Of a stretch of 64,000 nt of DNA, positions 17,444-25,031 are shown one piece after another. The notes under the pieces were generated by a model. That model was not told the origin of the DNA, ran no database searches, and was given only the letters and a program-made list of their open reading frames with translations. Source of the stretch: Mangrovicoccus sp049603835 (lineage in GTDB: Bacteria > Pseudomonadota > Alphaproteobacteria > Rhodobacterales > Rhodobacteraceae); the NCBI GenBank assembly GCA_049603835.1, contig JBMYSZ010000004.1, positions 186,001 to 250,000 on the forward strand, written 5' to 3'. Both the position numbers and the translations under genes were made by a program. Positions within the stretch are counted from its first letter, which is position 1. Each line of letters begins with the position of its first letter.

Positions 17444-17686
17444 TTGAAGAGGAAGGGTAAATTTGCACTCACACATCGCATTGAGCCACCGCTCAGCGAC
17501 AGTTTGATCATGCCGGATTTGACAAAATTTTCGAAGCTTTGCAGATGGTGCGCCGCCATCGACGTGACAAAACCCAAAGAAATGCCCATTTTTTCCGCAA
17601 GCATGTCCAGCTTTAAGGCGCTTTCGGCTCGATCAACCGAATGCGCCCAGAACCACGGCAATCTAATGCGTTTCGCGCAAAAGGTT
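17444..17686 (-). other. Untranslated stretch, possible small RNA or long 3' UTR
   Basis: About 240 bases lie between the stop of the minus-strand gene at 17687 and the terminator at 17408-17443. No convincing gene was found. The only long minus-strand frame runs straight through the terminator and the glycosidase gene. The stretch is therefore either the 3' untranslated part of the upstream operon or an independent small RNA that ends at the terminator. Confidence 0.35.
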
Positions 17687-18052
17687 TTAGGAAAAATCGA
17701 TAATGCTGCCGTCAAAAGCCTGAGGGAAACTGAGTTCCGCTTGCTCTAGATCGAGCTGCAAAAGCGCCTCATAATCCGCCGGATCAAAGGGATCCTCTGC
17801 TGGGATCACTTCTCGCCCGAACAACCAAGATAACCGACCCGCATCTAGATTGCCGCGCTCAAAGGGCTGATCGCCGAAATGCGCCACAAGTGCGGCCATG
17901 AAATACAGATCCGCGCGCCGATCCGCTGGCTTACGGTCTTTGAACCGCTCGCGCCGCGTCAAAGGCGTGACACCCCGCGGATTCGCGCGACGGATGGTAA
18001 ATTGAAAATCGGTCCCGGGCATACGCCCGGGAAAGCCACGGTGTTTGATCAT
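17687..18052 (-). CDS. Conserved hypothetical protein of the pcc locus
   Basis: 121 residues, no signal peptide or membrane helix. The sequence is basic at the N-terminus (IRRANPRGVTPLTRRERFKDRK) and acidic toward the end (AEDPFDPADYEALLQLDLEQAEL). It is not recognised as a characterised family. Codon use resembles the neighbours, and it lies 29 bases downstream of the small lipoprotein gene on the same strand, so it is probably the last gene of the pccB-side transcript. An ATG at 18022 is an alternative start, since neither candidate has a clear ribosome site. Confidence 0.6.
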   Translation of the reverse strand: MIKHRGFPGRMPGTDFQFTIRRANPRGVTPLTRRERFKDRKPADRRADLYFMAALVAHFGDQPFERGNLDAGRLSWLFGREVIPAEDPFDPADYEALLQLDLEQAELSFPQAFDGSIIDFS

Positions 18053-18081
18053 ATCGGGATCGAAAGCCCCAGTTGGAAGCG

Positions 18082-18294
18082 TTAGATATCGTCTTTCACC
18101 GCTTCATAGATCAAACCGCCGGCCGCGCCAACCATCGCGCCTTGGGCCGCGCTGCCGCCGGTCACAACAGCGGTCCCCGCGCCCAAAGCCGCCCCTGCGC
18201 CGGTCGAGACCGCGCCGCTTTTCAATTGCTGTTCGGTACATGCGCCAAGACTAGCAGCGGCCAAAGTCAGAACGGCAAGTGTTTTCCAGGTCAT
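18082..18294 (-). CDS. Small glycine-zipper lipoprotein
   Basis: 70 residues. A lipoprotein signal peptide ends at a lipobox LGAC (Cys19). The mature part is a glycine-zipper: repeated small residues in AGAALGAGTAVVTGGSAAQGAMVGAAGGLIYEA. Such proteins sit in the outer membrane or periplasm and may insert into membranes. A very strong AAGGAG lies eight bases before the ATG at 18294, so the long in-frame extension up to 18564 is not coding. It lies in the row of small genes between pccB and pccA. Confidence 0.85.
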   Translation of the reverse strand: MTWKTLAVLTLAAASLGACTEQQLKSGAVSTGAGAALGAGTAVVTGGSAAQGAMVGAAGGLIYEAVKDDI

Positions 18295-18356
18295 GTGAAG
18301 CTCCTTTTTTATCATCAAGGACTCAACGCCTGGCGGGTGAAATATTTCCCAGAAAC

Positions 18357-18704
18357 TTAAGAAACCTGTTTTCGGGCCGCATGCGCGATCCAGCGCGCTC
18401 GCTTCGTTGGATCGGTCAGCAGCGCCGTTATTTGCGCTTCGGCCAAGGCTTTCGGCCAAGAGCGACCGCTGACTTGCCCCCCGGCCTGAACGGTTAAGCC
18501 TTTGGCGTGGCGCTTTATTTTCACTACAGGAGAAAAGCCGCGCAAATTCTGCAACTCCCGCCACAAATCTTTGCGGATCTCATGGGCCAAAATATGGCGC
18601 GACGCTTCCGGGAATTCCGACACCGCGAAAAAATCCATCCGAGGCGCATGGGGGCGATGCAGCCAAAGCGCGCCGCCCTCCTCTCGAATGACCCATTTGG
18701 TCAT
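18357..18704 (-). CDS. Conserved hypothetical protein
   Basis: 115 residues, cytosolic and basic, starting MTKWVIREEGGALWLHRPHA, with a C-terminal helix TKRARWIAHAARKQ. No recognised domain. It overlaps the ridA stop by four bases (ATGA), so it is co-translated with ridA. It is probably a lineage-restricted gene of the propionyl-CoA locus. The role is unknown. Confidence 0.65.
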   Translation of the reverse strand: MTKWVIREEGGALWLHRPHAPRMDFFAVSEFPEASRHILAHEIRKDLWRELQNLRGFSPVVKIKRHAKGLTVQAGGQVSGRSWPKALAEAQITALLTDPTKRARWIAHAARKQVS

Positions 18705-19090
18705 GGCCGCTTTGCGATCATGTCGATTTCCACCAATGCGCCAACAGCCAGCGCCGTGACACCGATTGTGGTGCGCGCCGGGCGACGGTCCTCGGGGAAA
18801 TAGCTCGCATAGATTTCGTTAAACGTCGCATAGTCGCGCTCAAACTCGGTCAGATAGACCCGGCATTGCAGCACATCCGCCAGGCCAAGGCCGATCTCGC
18901 TCAGCACAATTTTCAGGTTTTCCATCACCCGACGGCTTTGCGCCTCGATCCCATCCGGCAAAGGCGCGTCAGGATCAGCCGGATCGGTGGGCATTTGACC
19001 AGTGAGGAAAACGAAACCATCCGTTTCCACCGCATGGGAAAAGGGCGCAACGGGACGAGGGGCGGAGGACAGAAAATGAAACTCAGTCAT
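18701..19090 (-). CDS. ridA: RidA-family enamine/imine deaminase
   Basis: 129 residues of the YjgF/RidA/UK114 fold, which hydrolyses reactive 2-aminoacrylate-type enamines. Typical segments are PFSHAVETDGFVFLTGQMP, VMENLKIVLSEIGLGLADVLQCRVYL, YFPEDRRPARTTIGV (with the conserved substrate-binding Arg) and VEIDMIA. It lies downstream of pccB and overlaps the following gene. A RidA in a propionate locus could handle side products of threonine or isoleucine breakdown, an inference from context only. Confidence 0.88.
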   Translation of the reverse strand: MTEFHFLSSAPRPVAPFSHAVETDGFVFLTGQMPTDPADPDAPLPDGIEAQSRRVMENLKIVLSEIGLGLADVLQCRVYLTEFERDYATFNEIYASYFPEDRRPARTTIGVTALAVGALVEIDMIAKRP

Positions 19091-19138
19091 GCTCTTTGAC
19101 TAGCAGAGCCAAAGCGCTCCCGCTAGCCTGAGCTGCTG

Positions 19139-19175
19139 CTTTGGTGGGAAGGAGCCGAAAGCTCCTCCCCCAAAG
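19139..19175 (-). terminator. Stem-loop just after pccB
   Basis: CTTTGG (19139-19144) pairs with CCAAAG (19170-19175) and an inner GGAGC/GCTCC closes a five-base loop; about 15 pairs with small bulges. It begins four bases after the pccB stop. There is no U-run, so it may be a partial terminator or a 3'-end stabiliser that lowers expression of the downstream ridA group relative to pccB. Confidence 0.4.
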
Positions 19176-19178
19176 ACA

Positions 19179-20711
19179 TCACAACGGGATATTATCGTGC
19201 TTTTTCCACGGATTGCTTAGCTGCTTATTGCGCAGCGAGGCAAAGGCGCGCGCCACCCGGCGACGGGTCGAGCGCGGCATGATCACCTCATCGATGAAGC
19301 CCCGCTCCGCTGCCTTAAAGGGATTGGCGAAGTTATCTTCATATTCCTGGGTCCGGCCTGCAATTTTATCCGCATCACCCAGCTCAGAGCGATAAATAAT
19401 CTCCGCCGCGCCTTTCGCACCCATCACCGCAATCTGCGCGGTGGGCCAGGCATAATTCAGATCCCCGCGCAAATGCTTGGACGCCATCACGTCATAAGCC
19501 CCACCATAAGCCTTACGCGTGATCACAGTCACTTTCGGAACGGTCGCTTCACCATAAGCAAAGAGCAGTTTCGCGCCATGTTTGATCACACCGCCGAATT
19601 CCTGACCCGTCCCCGGTAAGAAGCCCGGCACATCCACTAGGGTCAGGATCGGGATCTCAAAACAATCGCAAAAGCGCACAAACCGCGCCGCTTTGCGCGA
19701 GCTATCGATATCCAAACAGCCCGCCAGAACCATGGGCTGGTTGGCCACCACGCCCACGGTAGAGCCCTCGATGCGCATAAAACCGGTGATGATGTTTTTC
19801 GCGTAATCTTCTTGGATCTCGTAGAAATCGCCCTCATCCCCGATTTTCAGGATCAGCTCTTTCATATCATAGGGCGTGTTCGGATTATCCGGGATCAGCG
19901 TATCAAGACTATCCTCTATCCGCGCCGGATCATCGAAGAAGGGGCGCACAGGCGGCTTTTCACGGTTATTGAGCGGCAGGAAATCCACCAAGCGGCGGAC
20001 TTCGGCCAACGCCTCTACATCATTATCAAAGGCACCATCGGCCACCGACGACTTCTTCGTATGAGTGGTCGCACCGCCCAGTTCCTCGGCGGTGACAACC
20101 TCATTAGTCACGGTTTTCACCACATCAGGGCCGGTGACAAACATGTAAGACGTGTCGCGCACCATAAAGATGAAATCGGTCATGGCCGGCGAATAAACCG
20201 CGCCACCCGCACAAGGCCCCATGATCACCGAAATCTGCGGAATCACGCCCGAGGCTTCGACATTTTTCTGAAATACTTCCGCATAGCCCGCCAGGGACGC
20301 CACACCTTCTTGGATCCGCGCACCGCCCGAATCGTTCAGCCCGATCACCGGCGCGCCATTGCGCATGGCCATATCCATGATCTTACAGATCTTTTGCGCA
20401 TGGGTTTCCGAAAGCGAGCCACCGAAAACGGTGAAGTCTTGGGAAAACACATAAACCTGGCGGCCATTGATCGTGCCCCAGCCCGTGACCACCCCGTCGC
20501 CGGCGGGTTTTTCCGCTTCCATGCCGAAATCGGTGCAACGATGGCTGACGAACATGTCGAACTCTTCAAAAGAGTCTTCATCAAGCAATAATTCAATTCG
20601 TTCCCGCGCCGTCAATTTGCCTTTGGAATGCTGGGAATCGATCCGGCGTTGGCCGCCGCCCAAACGTGCGGCTTCGCGGCGGGATTCGAGCTCTGCCAGG
20701 ATGTCTTTCAT
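19179..20711 (-). CDS. pccB: Propionyl-CoA carboxylase, beta subunit
   Basis: Carboxyltransferase that moves CO2 from biotin on PccA to propionyl-CoA, giving methylmalonyl-CoA. 510 residues with the crotonase-like N and C halves of the family (VYVFSQDFTVFGGSLSETHA, GLNDSGGARIQEGVASL, then LVDVPGFLPGTGQEFGGVI and ITRKAYGGAYDVM). The start is the ATG at 20711 (MKDILAELESRREAA). An in-frame upstream codon at 20747 would add a 12-residue leader not typical of the family. It opens a leftward transcript that includes ridA and three small genes. Confidence 0.97.
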   Translation of the reverse strand: MKDILAELESRREAARLGGGQRRIDSQHSKGKLTARERIELLLDEDSFEEFDMFVSHRCTDFGMEAEKPAGDGVVTGWGTINGRQVYVFSQDFTVFGGSLSETHAQKICKIMDMAMRNGAPVIGLNDSGGARIQEGVASLAGYAEVFQKNVEASGVIPQISVIMGPCAGGAVYSPAMTDFIFMVRDTSYMFVTGPDVVKTVTNEVVTAEELGGATTHTKKSSVADGAFDNDVEALAEVRRLVDFLPLNNREKPPVRPFFDDPARIEDSLDTLIPDNPNTPYDMKELILKIGDEGDFYEIQEDYAKNIITGFMRIEGSTVGVVANQPMVLAGCLDIDSSRKAARFVRFCDCFEIPILTLVDVPGFLPGTGQEFGGVIKHGAKLLFAYGEATVPKVTVITRKAYGGAYDVMASKHLRGDLNYAWPTAQIAVMGAKGAAEIIYRSELGDADKIAGRTQEYEDNFANPFKAAERGFIDEVIMPRSTRRRVARAFASLRNKQLSNPWKKHDNIPL

Positions 20712-20753
20712 TAGAATTAGGCCTCTCAAACCGGCTGGAGAATGCATGTCCCC

Positions 20754-20800
20754 TTTGGGAAACGGTATTTTTGACGGTTTTGCAATGCGTCCTTTGGAAA
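20754..20800. promoter_or_regulatory. Three TTTG..AA repeats ahead of pccB (possible operator)
   Basis: TTTGGGAAA (20754-20762), TTTGCAAT (20779-20786) and TTTGGAAA (20793-20800) lie 43-90 bases upstream of the pccB start. The short-chain acyl-CoA regulators of the ScfR/RamB group, including PccR of Rhodobacter, are reported to bind TTTGCAAA-like elements, so these may be degenerate sites. No PccR-type gene is adjacent. Speculative. Confidence 0.3.
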
Positions 20801-21005
20801 TCTCGACATAATCCAGAGCTCCAACAGCGGATTAGCCCGAAGTCTCGTCAGAATTCCTGACCTGCTGCAAAAAAGTCTTAATAATCGGTTAATCCTAATA
20901 TATACACCTAGCAAAGCTAATTTGCGCCAGCTCACCGCAGTCAAATCGATCAGATTGGTCTTTTGCGAGCAAAGCAACAGCCAGACTGCCGGCATATATA
21001 CTGGC
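20801..21005. other. Intergenic region between pccB and the carB leader
   Basis: About 205 bases, AT-rich around 20875-20910 (TAATATATACACC). It must contain the pccB promoter (leftward) and the promoter for the carB leader (rightward). CATATATACT at about 20993 is a possible -10 region for the leader, but no good -35 is spaced to it. No protein gene was found. Confidence 0.4.
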
Positions 21006-21075
21006 TTTGGCATTTCCGCGCTCATGCGTGAGCGCCAAACCGCCGCGGGCCCCAAACCGCGGCGGTTTTTTCGTT
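21006..21075 (+). ncRNA. Structured carB leader or small RNA ending in an intrinsic terminator
   Basis: Two consecutive stem-loops on the plus strand. The first is GCGCTCA (21018-21024) with TGAGCGC (21029-21035) and a TGCG loop. The second is the terminator at 21038-21075. The only gene upstream, pccB, points away, so the terminator cannot serve an upstream plus-strand gene. The element must be a free small RNA or a transcription attenuator of carB, whose start is 122 bases further on. Confidence 0.5.
21038..21075 (+). terminator. Intrinsic terminator ahead of carB
   Basis: AACCGCCGCGG (21038-21048) pairs perfectly over 11 bases with CCGCGGCGGTT (21057-21067), with an eight-base loop, followed by TTTTTTCGTTTT. 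This is the best-formed plus-strand terminator in the window. Confidence 0.85.
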
Positions 21076-21196
21076 TTACCAGGCGTTAGAAACGCAACCA
21101 ATTCACGAAACCATCACACGCCCTCTTGCACCGGGCGGGGCCATCTCTATAAACCGGCGCGATTTGCCCACCGTTAGAATGAAAGCTGCCGCGCCC

Positions 21197-24100
21197 ATGC
21201 CTAAACGCACCGACATTTCCTCCATTATGATTATCGGCGCGGGGCCTATCGTGATTGGCCAAGCCTGTGAGTTTGACTATTCCGGCGCGCAAGCCTGTAA
21301 AGCGCTGCGCGAAGAGGGCTATCGGGTGATCCTGGTGAACTCTAACCCGGCGACGATCATGACCGATCCGGGCCTCGCCGATGCCACTTATATCGAGCCG
21401 ATCACTCCAGAGGTCGTTGCCAAGATCATCGAAAAAGAGCGCCCCGATGCGCTGCTGCCAACCATGGGCGGTCAGACCGGGCTGAACACCTCGCTGGCTC
21501 TGGCCGATATGGGTGTTTTGGAAAAATTCGGCGTCGAGCTGATCGGCGCGAACCGCAACGCTATTGAAATGGCCGAAGACCGCGCCCTGTTCCGGGACGC
21601 CATGGACCGCATCGGCCTGGAAAATCCCCGCGCCACCATCGCCAATACGATCGAAGAATGCATGGATGCGCTGGAGCATGTGGGGCTGCCCGCGATTATC
21701 CGCCCCGCCTTTACCTTGGGCGGCACGGGGGGCGGCATTGCCTATAACCGCGATGATTTCGAAGCCATCTGCCGCAGCGGGCTGGATGCCTCGCCGGTCA
21801 ATCAGATCCTGATCGACGAGTCGCTTTTGGGTTGGAAAGAATATGAGATGGAGGTTGTCCGCGACAAAGCGGATAACGCCATCATCGTTTGTTCCATCGA
21901 GAATATCGACCCGATGGGCGTTCACACGGGCGATTCGATCACCGTGGCCCCGGCGCTGACCCTGACCGACAAAGAATATCAGATGATGCGCAATGGCTCG
22001 ATTGCCGTGCTGCGCGAAATCGGTGTGGAAACCGGCGGCTCCAATGTGCAATGGGCGATCAATCCAGCCGATGGGCGGATGGTCGTGATCGAAATGAACC
22101 CGCGCGTGTCGCGCTCTTCGGCGCTGGCTTCTAAGGCGACCGGCTTCCCGATTGCGAAAATCGCGGCCAAGCTGGCGATCGGCTATACGCTGGATGAGCT
22201 CGATAACGATATCACCAAAGTCACCCCGGCAAGCTTTGAGCCGACGATTGACTATGTCGTGACCAAGATCCCGCGCTTTGCCTTTGAGAAATTCCCAGGC
22301 GCCAAGCCCGAGCTGACCACCGCGATGAAATCTGTGGGCGAGGCCATGGCCATTGGCCGGACCTTCCATGAATCGCTGCAAAAAGCGCTGACCAGCTTGG
22401 AAACCGGTCTGACCGGCCTTGATGAAATCGAGATCGATGGCGCGCCAGATGTCACCGCGATCCGCAAAGCTTTGTCCGAGCGCACGCCAGATCGGCTACG
22501 GATCATCGCCCAGGCCATGCGCCATGGCTTGATCGACGAAGATATCCAAGCCGCCACCGCCTTTGACCCGTGGTTCCTGTCGCGCATCCGCGAAATCGTC
22601 GATGCCGAGGATGAAGTGCGCAAATCCGGCCTGCCGCTGGACGAAGCCGGGCTGCGCCGCCTGAAAATGATGGGCTTCACCGATGCGCGCCTGGCCAAGC
22701 TAACCGGTCGGGACGAGGCCAATATCGCCCGCGCGCGTCAAAATCTGGGTGTGCGCGCTGTGTTCAAGCGTATCGATACCTGCGCCGCCGAGTTCGAGGC
22801 CCAGACGCCTTACATGTATTCCACCTATGAAGCCCCGGTTATGGGCGAGGTTGAATGCGAAAGCCGCCCGACCGAGGCAAAGAAAATCGTGATCTTGGGT
22901 GGCGGTCCGAACCGGATCGGCCAAGGGATCGAGTTTGACTACTGCTGCTGTCATGCCTGTTTTGCTCTGACCGATGCGGGCTATGAGACCATCATGGTCA
23001 ATTGTAACCCGGAAACGGTTTCCACCGATTACGACACCTCCGACCGCCTCTATTTCGAACCGCTGACTTTCGAACATGTGATGGAGATCCTGGCGACCGA
23101 GAAAGCCAAGGGCACGTTGCATGGCGTTATCGTACAGCTTGGCGGCCAGACCCCGCTGAAGCTTGCCAATGCGCTGGAAGCGGCGGGGATCCCGATCCTT
23201 GGCACCTCGCCCGACGCGATTGACCTGGCCGAAGACCGCGAGCGGTTCCAAGCCTTGGTCAATGAGCTGGAGCTGAAACAGCCGAAAAACGCGATTGCCT
23301 CTACCGATGCCGAAGCTATCGCCGCCGGGATGACCATTGGCTTCCCGCTGGTGATCCGTCCGTCTTACGTGCTTGGTGGCCGCGCCATGGAGATCGTCCG
23401 CGATCAAGCTCAGCTAGAGCGCTATATCTCCGAGGCTGTGGTGGTGTCTGGCGATAGCCCGGTTCTGCTTGATAGCTATCTCTCCGGCGCGACCGAGGTC
23501 GATGTGGATGCGATTTCTGATGGCGAAACCGTCTATATCGCGGGCATCATGCAGCATATCGAAGAGGCGGGCGTGCATTCGGGCGATAGCGCCTGCTCCT
23601 TGCCGCCGCATTCTCTGCCAGCCGATATCATCGCTGAAATGGAGCGCCAGACCCGCGCTCTCGCCCTGCGCCTGCAAGTGCGCGGCCTGATGAATGTGCA
23701 ATATGCGGTGAAGGATGGCGAAGTCTATCTGATCGAGGTGAACCCACGCGCCTCCCGTACCGTGCCCTTCGTGGCCAAAGCCGTGAATTCCCCGATTGCA
23801 GCGATTGCGGCGCGGGTCATGGCGGGTGAAAACCTGGCAAGCTTCGACGCGCCCAAGGTGAAAACCGATGGTTATGCGGTGAAAGAGGCGGTTCTGCCTT
23901 TCGCGCGCTTCCCTGGCGTTGACACTCTGCTTGGGCCGGAAATGCGCTCTACCGGCGAGGTGATGGGCGCGGATGAAAGCTTCCCCATGGCCTATCTCAA
24001 AGCCCTGCTTGGCGCGGGCTCTGATCTGCCGGATGCGGGGACGGTTTTCTTGTCGATCAAAGAAGATGACAAAACACCGATGCTGGTGGAAACCGGCCAA

Positions 24101-24427
24101 ATCCTGCGGGATCTGGGTTTTGAGATCCTGGCGACCCGTGGCACCGCTGAATATCTGGCGGAAAATGGGGTAGAAACCCAGGTGGTCAACAAAGTCTATG
24201 AAGGCCGCCCGCATATTGTCGATGTGATGAAAGACGGCAAAGTGGCTTTGGTGATGAACACCACCGAAGGCGCGCAAGCGGTTGAAGACAGCCGGTCCAT
24301 GCGCACCGTCGCTTTGATGGACCGCATTCCCTATTTCACCACCCTGGCTGGCAGCCATGCCGCAGCCCTCGCAATGCAAGCCCGCCGCAGCCATGATATC
24401 GGTGTGCGCAACCTGCAAGAACAATAG
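21197..24427 (+). CDS. carB: Carbamoyl-phosphate synthase large subunit
   Basis: Makes carbamoyl phosphate for arginine and pyrimidines from bicarbonate, two ATP and ammonia supplied by CarA. 1076 residues in the standard layout: two homologous ATP-grasp halves (each with a pre-ATP-grasp segment, IMIIGAGPIVIGQACEFDYSG in the first and IVILGGGPNRIGQGIEFDYCC in the second), an oligomerisation domain between them, and a C-terminal MGS-like allosteric domain (~940-1076). The ATG at 21197 (MPKRTDISS) is chosen over a TTG at 21164. carA is not in the window. The leader upstream carries a terminator, so premature termination may regulate it. Confidence 0.97.
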   Translation: MPKRTDISSIMIIGAGPIVIGQACEFDYSGAQACKALREEGYRVILVNSNPATIMTDPGLADATYIEPITPEVVAKIIEKERPDALLPTMGGQTGLNTSLALADMGVLEKFGVELIGANRNAIEMAEDRALFRDAMDRIGLENPRATIANTIEECMDALEHVGLPAIIRPAFTLGGTGGGIAYNRDDFEAICRSGLDASPVNQILIDESLLGWKEYEMEVVRDKADNAIIVCSIENIDPMGVHTGDSITVAPALTLTDKEYQMMRNGSIAVLREIGVETGGSNVQWAINPADGRMVVIEMNPRVSRSSALASKATGFPIAKIAAKLAIGYTLDELDNDITKVTPASFEPTIDYVVTKIPRFAFEKFPGAKPELTTAMKSVGEAMAIGRTFHESLQKALTSLETGLTGLDEIEIDGAPDVTAIRKALSERTPDRLRIIAQAMRHGLIDEDIQAATAFDPWFLSRIREIVDAEDEVRKSGLPLDEAGLRRLKMMGFTDARLAKLTGRDEANIARARQNLGVRAVFKRIDTCAAEFEAQTPYMYSTYEAPVMGEVECESRPTEAKKIVILGGGPNRIGQGIEFDYCCCHACFALTDAGYETIMVNCNPETVSTDYDTSDRLYFEPLTFEHVMEILATEKAKGTLHGVIVQLGGQTPLKLANALEAAGIPILGTSPDAIDLAEDRERFQALVNELELKQPKNAIASTDAEAIAAGMTIGFPLVIRPSYVLGGRAMEIVRDQAQLERYISEAVVVSGDSPVLLDSYLSGATEVDVDAISDGETVYIAGIMQHIEEAGVHSGDSACSLPPHSLPADIIAEMERQTRALALRLQVRGLMNVQYAVKDGEVYLIEVNPRASRTVPFVAKAVNSPIAAIAARVMAGENLASFDAPKVKTDGYAVKEAVLPFARFPGVDTLLGPEMRSTGEVMGADESFPMAYLKALLGAGSDLPDAGTVFLSIKEDDKTPMLVETGQILRDLGFEILATRGTAEYLAENGVETQVVNKVYEGRPHIVDVMKDGKVALVMNTTEGAQAVEDSRSMRTVALMDRIPYFTTLAGSHAAALAMQARRSHDIGVRNLQEQ

Positions 24428-24462
24428 AGCCAGGCGCAAAGCCTGCTCATATCAACCGCAGT

Positions 24463-24504
24463 CCCTCCCTTGATTGCCAAACTCTTGGCCATCCAAGGCG
24501 AGGG
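24463..24504. terminator. Nested inverted repeat between convergent genes
   Basis: CCCTCCCTTG (24463-24472) pairs with CAAGGCGAGGG (24494-24504, one bulged C). Inside it GCCAA (24476-24480) pairs with TTGGC (24485-24489). There is no U-run on either side. It lies between carB and the minus-strand gene at 24534 and could act as a bidirectional terminator or a 3' stabiliser. Confidence 0.4.
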
Positions 24505-24533
24505 AGCTGCTTTGACGGGCGATGCGAGCCGCT

Positions 24534-24869
24534 TTACTTATCCGGTTCCGCCATGGCCCGCCGCCGCGCAAGCCCGCCGGTCAACATGATGTAATCATGC
24601 ACTTCCGATAACATGAAATGCCGCGTGTCCCGATCTTCGAGCTGGCGCACAACATCCGCATCCCCAGCCCGATATTGCGACGCGAAAATACGGAATTCTT
24701 CGGGCAGGGTCAGATTAAACTGAGAGGGTTTGATCAAAAGCCGGATCATCCGCTCAAATAGCAATTCATAGCGATCATCGGGCGGTTCCATATAGATCGC
24801 CTGAACCTCTTCGCCATATTGCGCGAAAATCCGCAGATAATCATCGAGGGTCGGATTTTCTTGGCTCAT
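24534..24869 (-). CDS. Conserved hypothetical acidic protein
   Basis: 111 residues, mostly helical, no signal peptide or membrane helix. It starts MSQENPTLDDYLRIFAQYGEE and includes LFERMIRLLIKPSQFNLTLP and RDTRHFMLSEVHDYIMLTGG. Codon use matches the neighbours, and it has its own intergenic space on both sides. Not recognised as a characterised family. Confidence 0.6.
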   Translation of the reverse strand: MSQENPTLDDYLRIFAQYGEEVQAIYMEPPDDRYELLFERMIRLLIKPSQFNLTLPEEFRIFASQYRAGDADVVRQLEDRDTRHFMLSEVHDYIMLTGGLARRRAMAEPDK

Positions 24870-25031
24870 TGCGGTCTCTGGCTCAATGGAATGGCTGACC
24901 CAAGATTAGCGCATTTTTAACTTTCGGCCCATTCAGCGCGCCGCGCCCCGCCGCGCCAAAGCCCGGCTTTGCCGATTTCGCAGTCATTTGCCCAGGCCGA
25001 TGCCCTAAGGCTATTCAGTCGGAAAAGGCGG

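Noticed and set aside
17254..17715. 153-residue minus-strand frame across the orphan terminator
   Set aside because: It reads through a strong terminator and 150 bases of the glycosidase gene. The first part looks helical (MLAEKMGISLGF), but no stop precedes the terminator, so translation is unlikely.
21086..22381. 431-residue frame antisense to carB
   Set aside because: Fully inside carB, low-complexity antisense composition (many His, Arg, Gly), no ribosome site. The similar long frames at 38009-39187 and 23414-24439 are rejected for the same reason.
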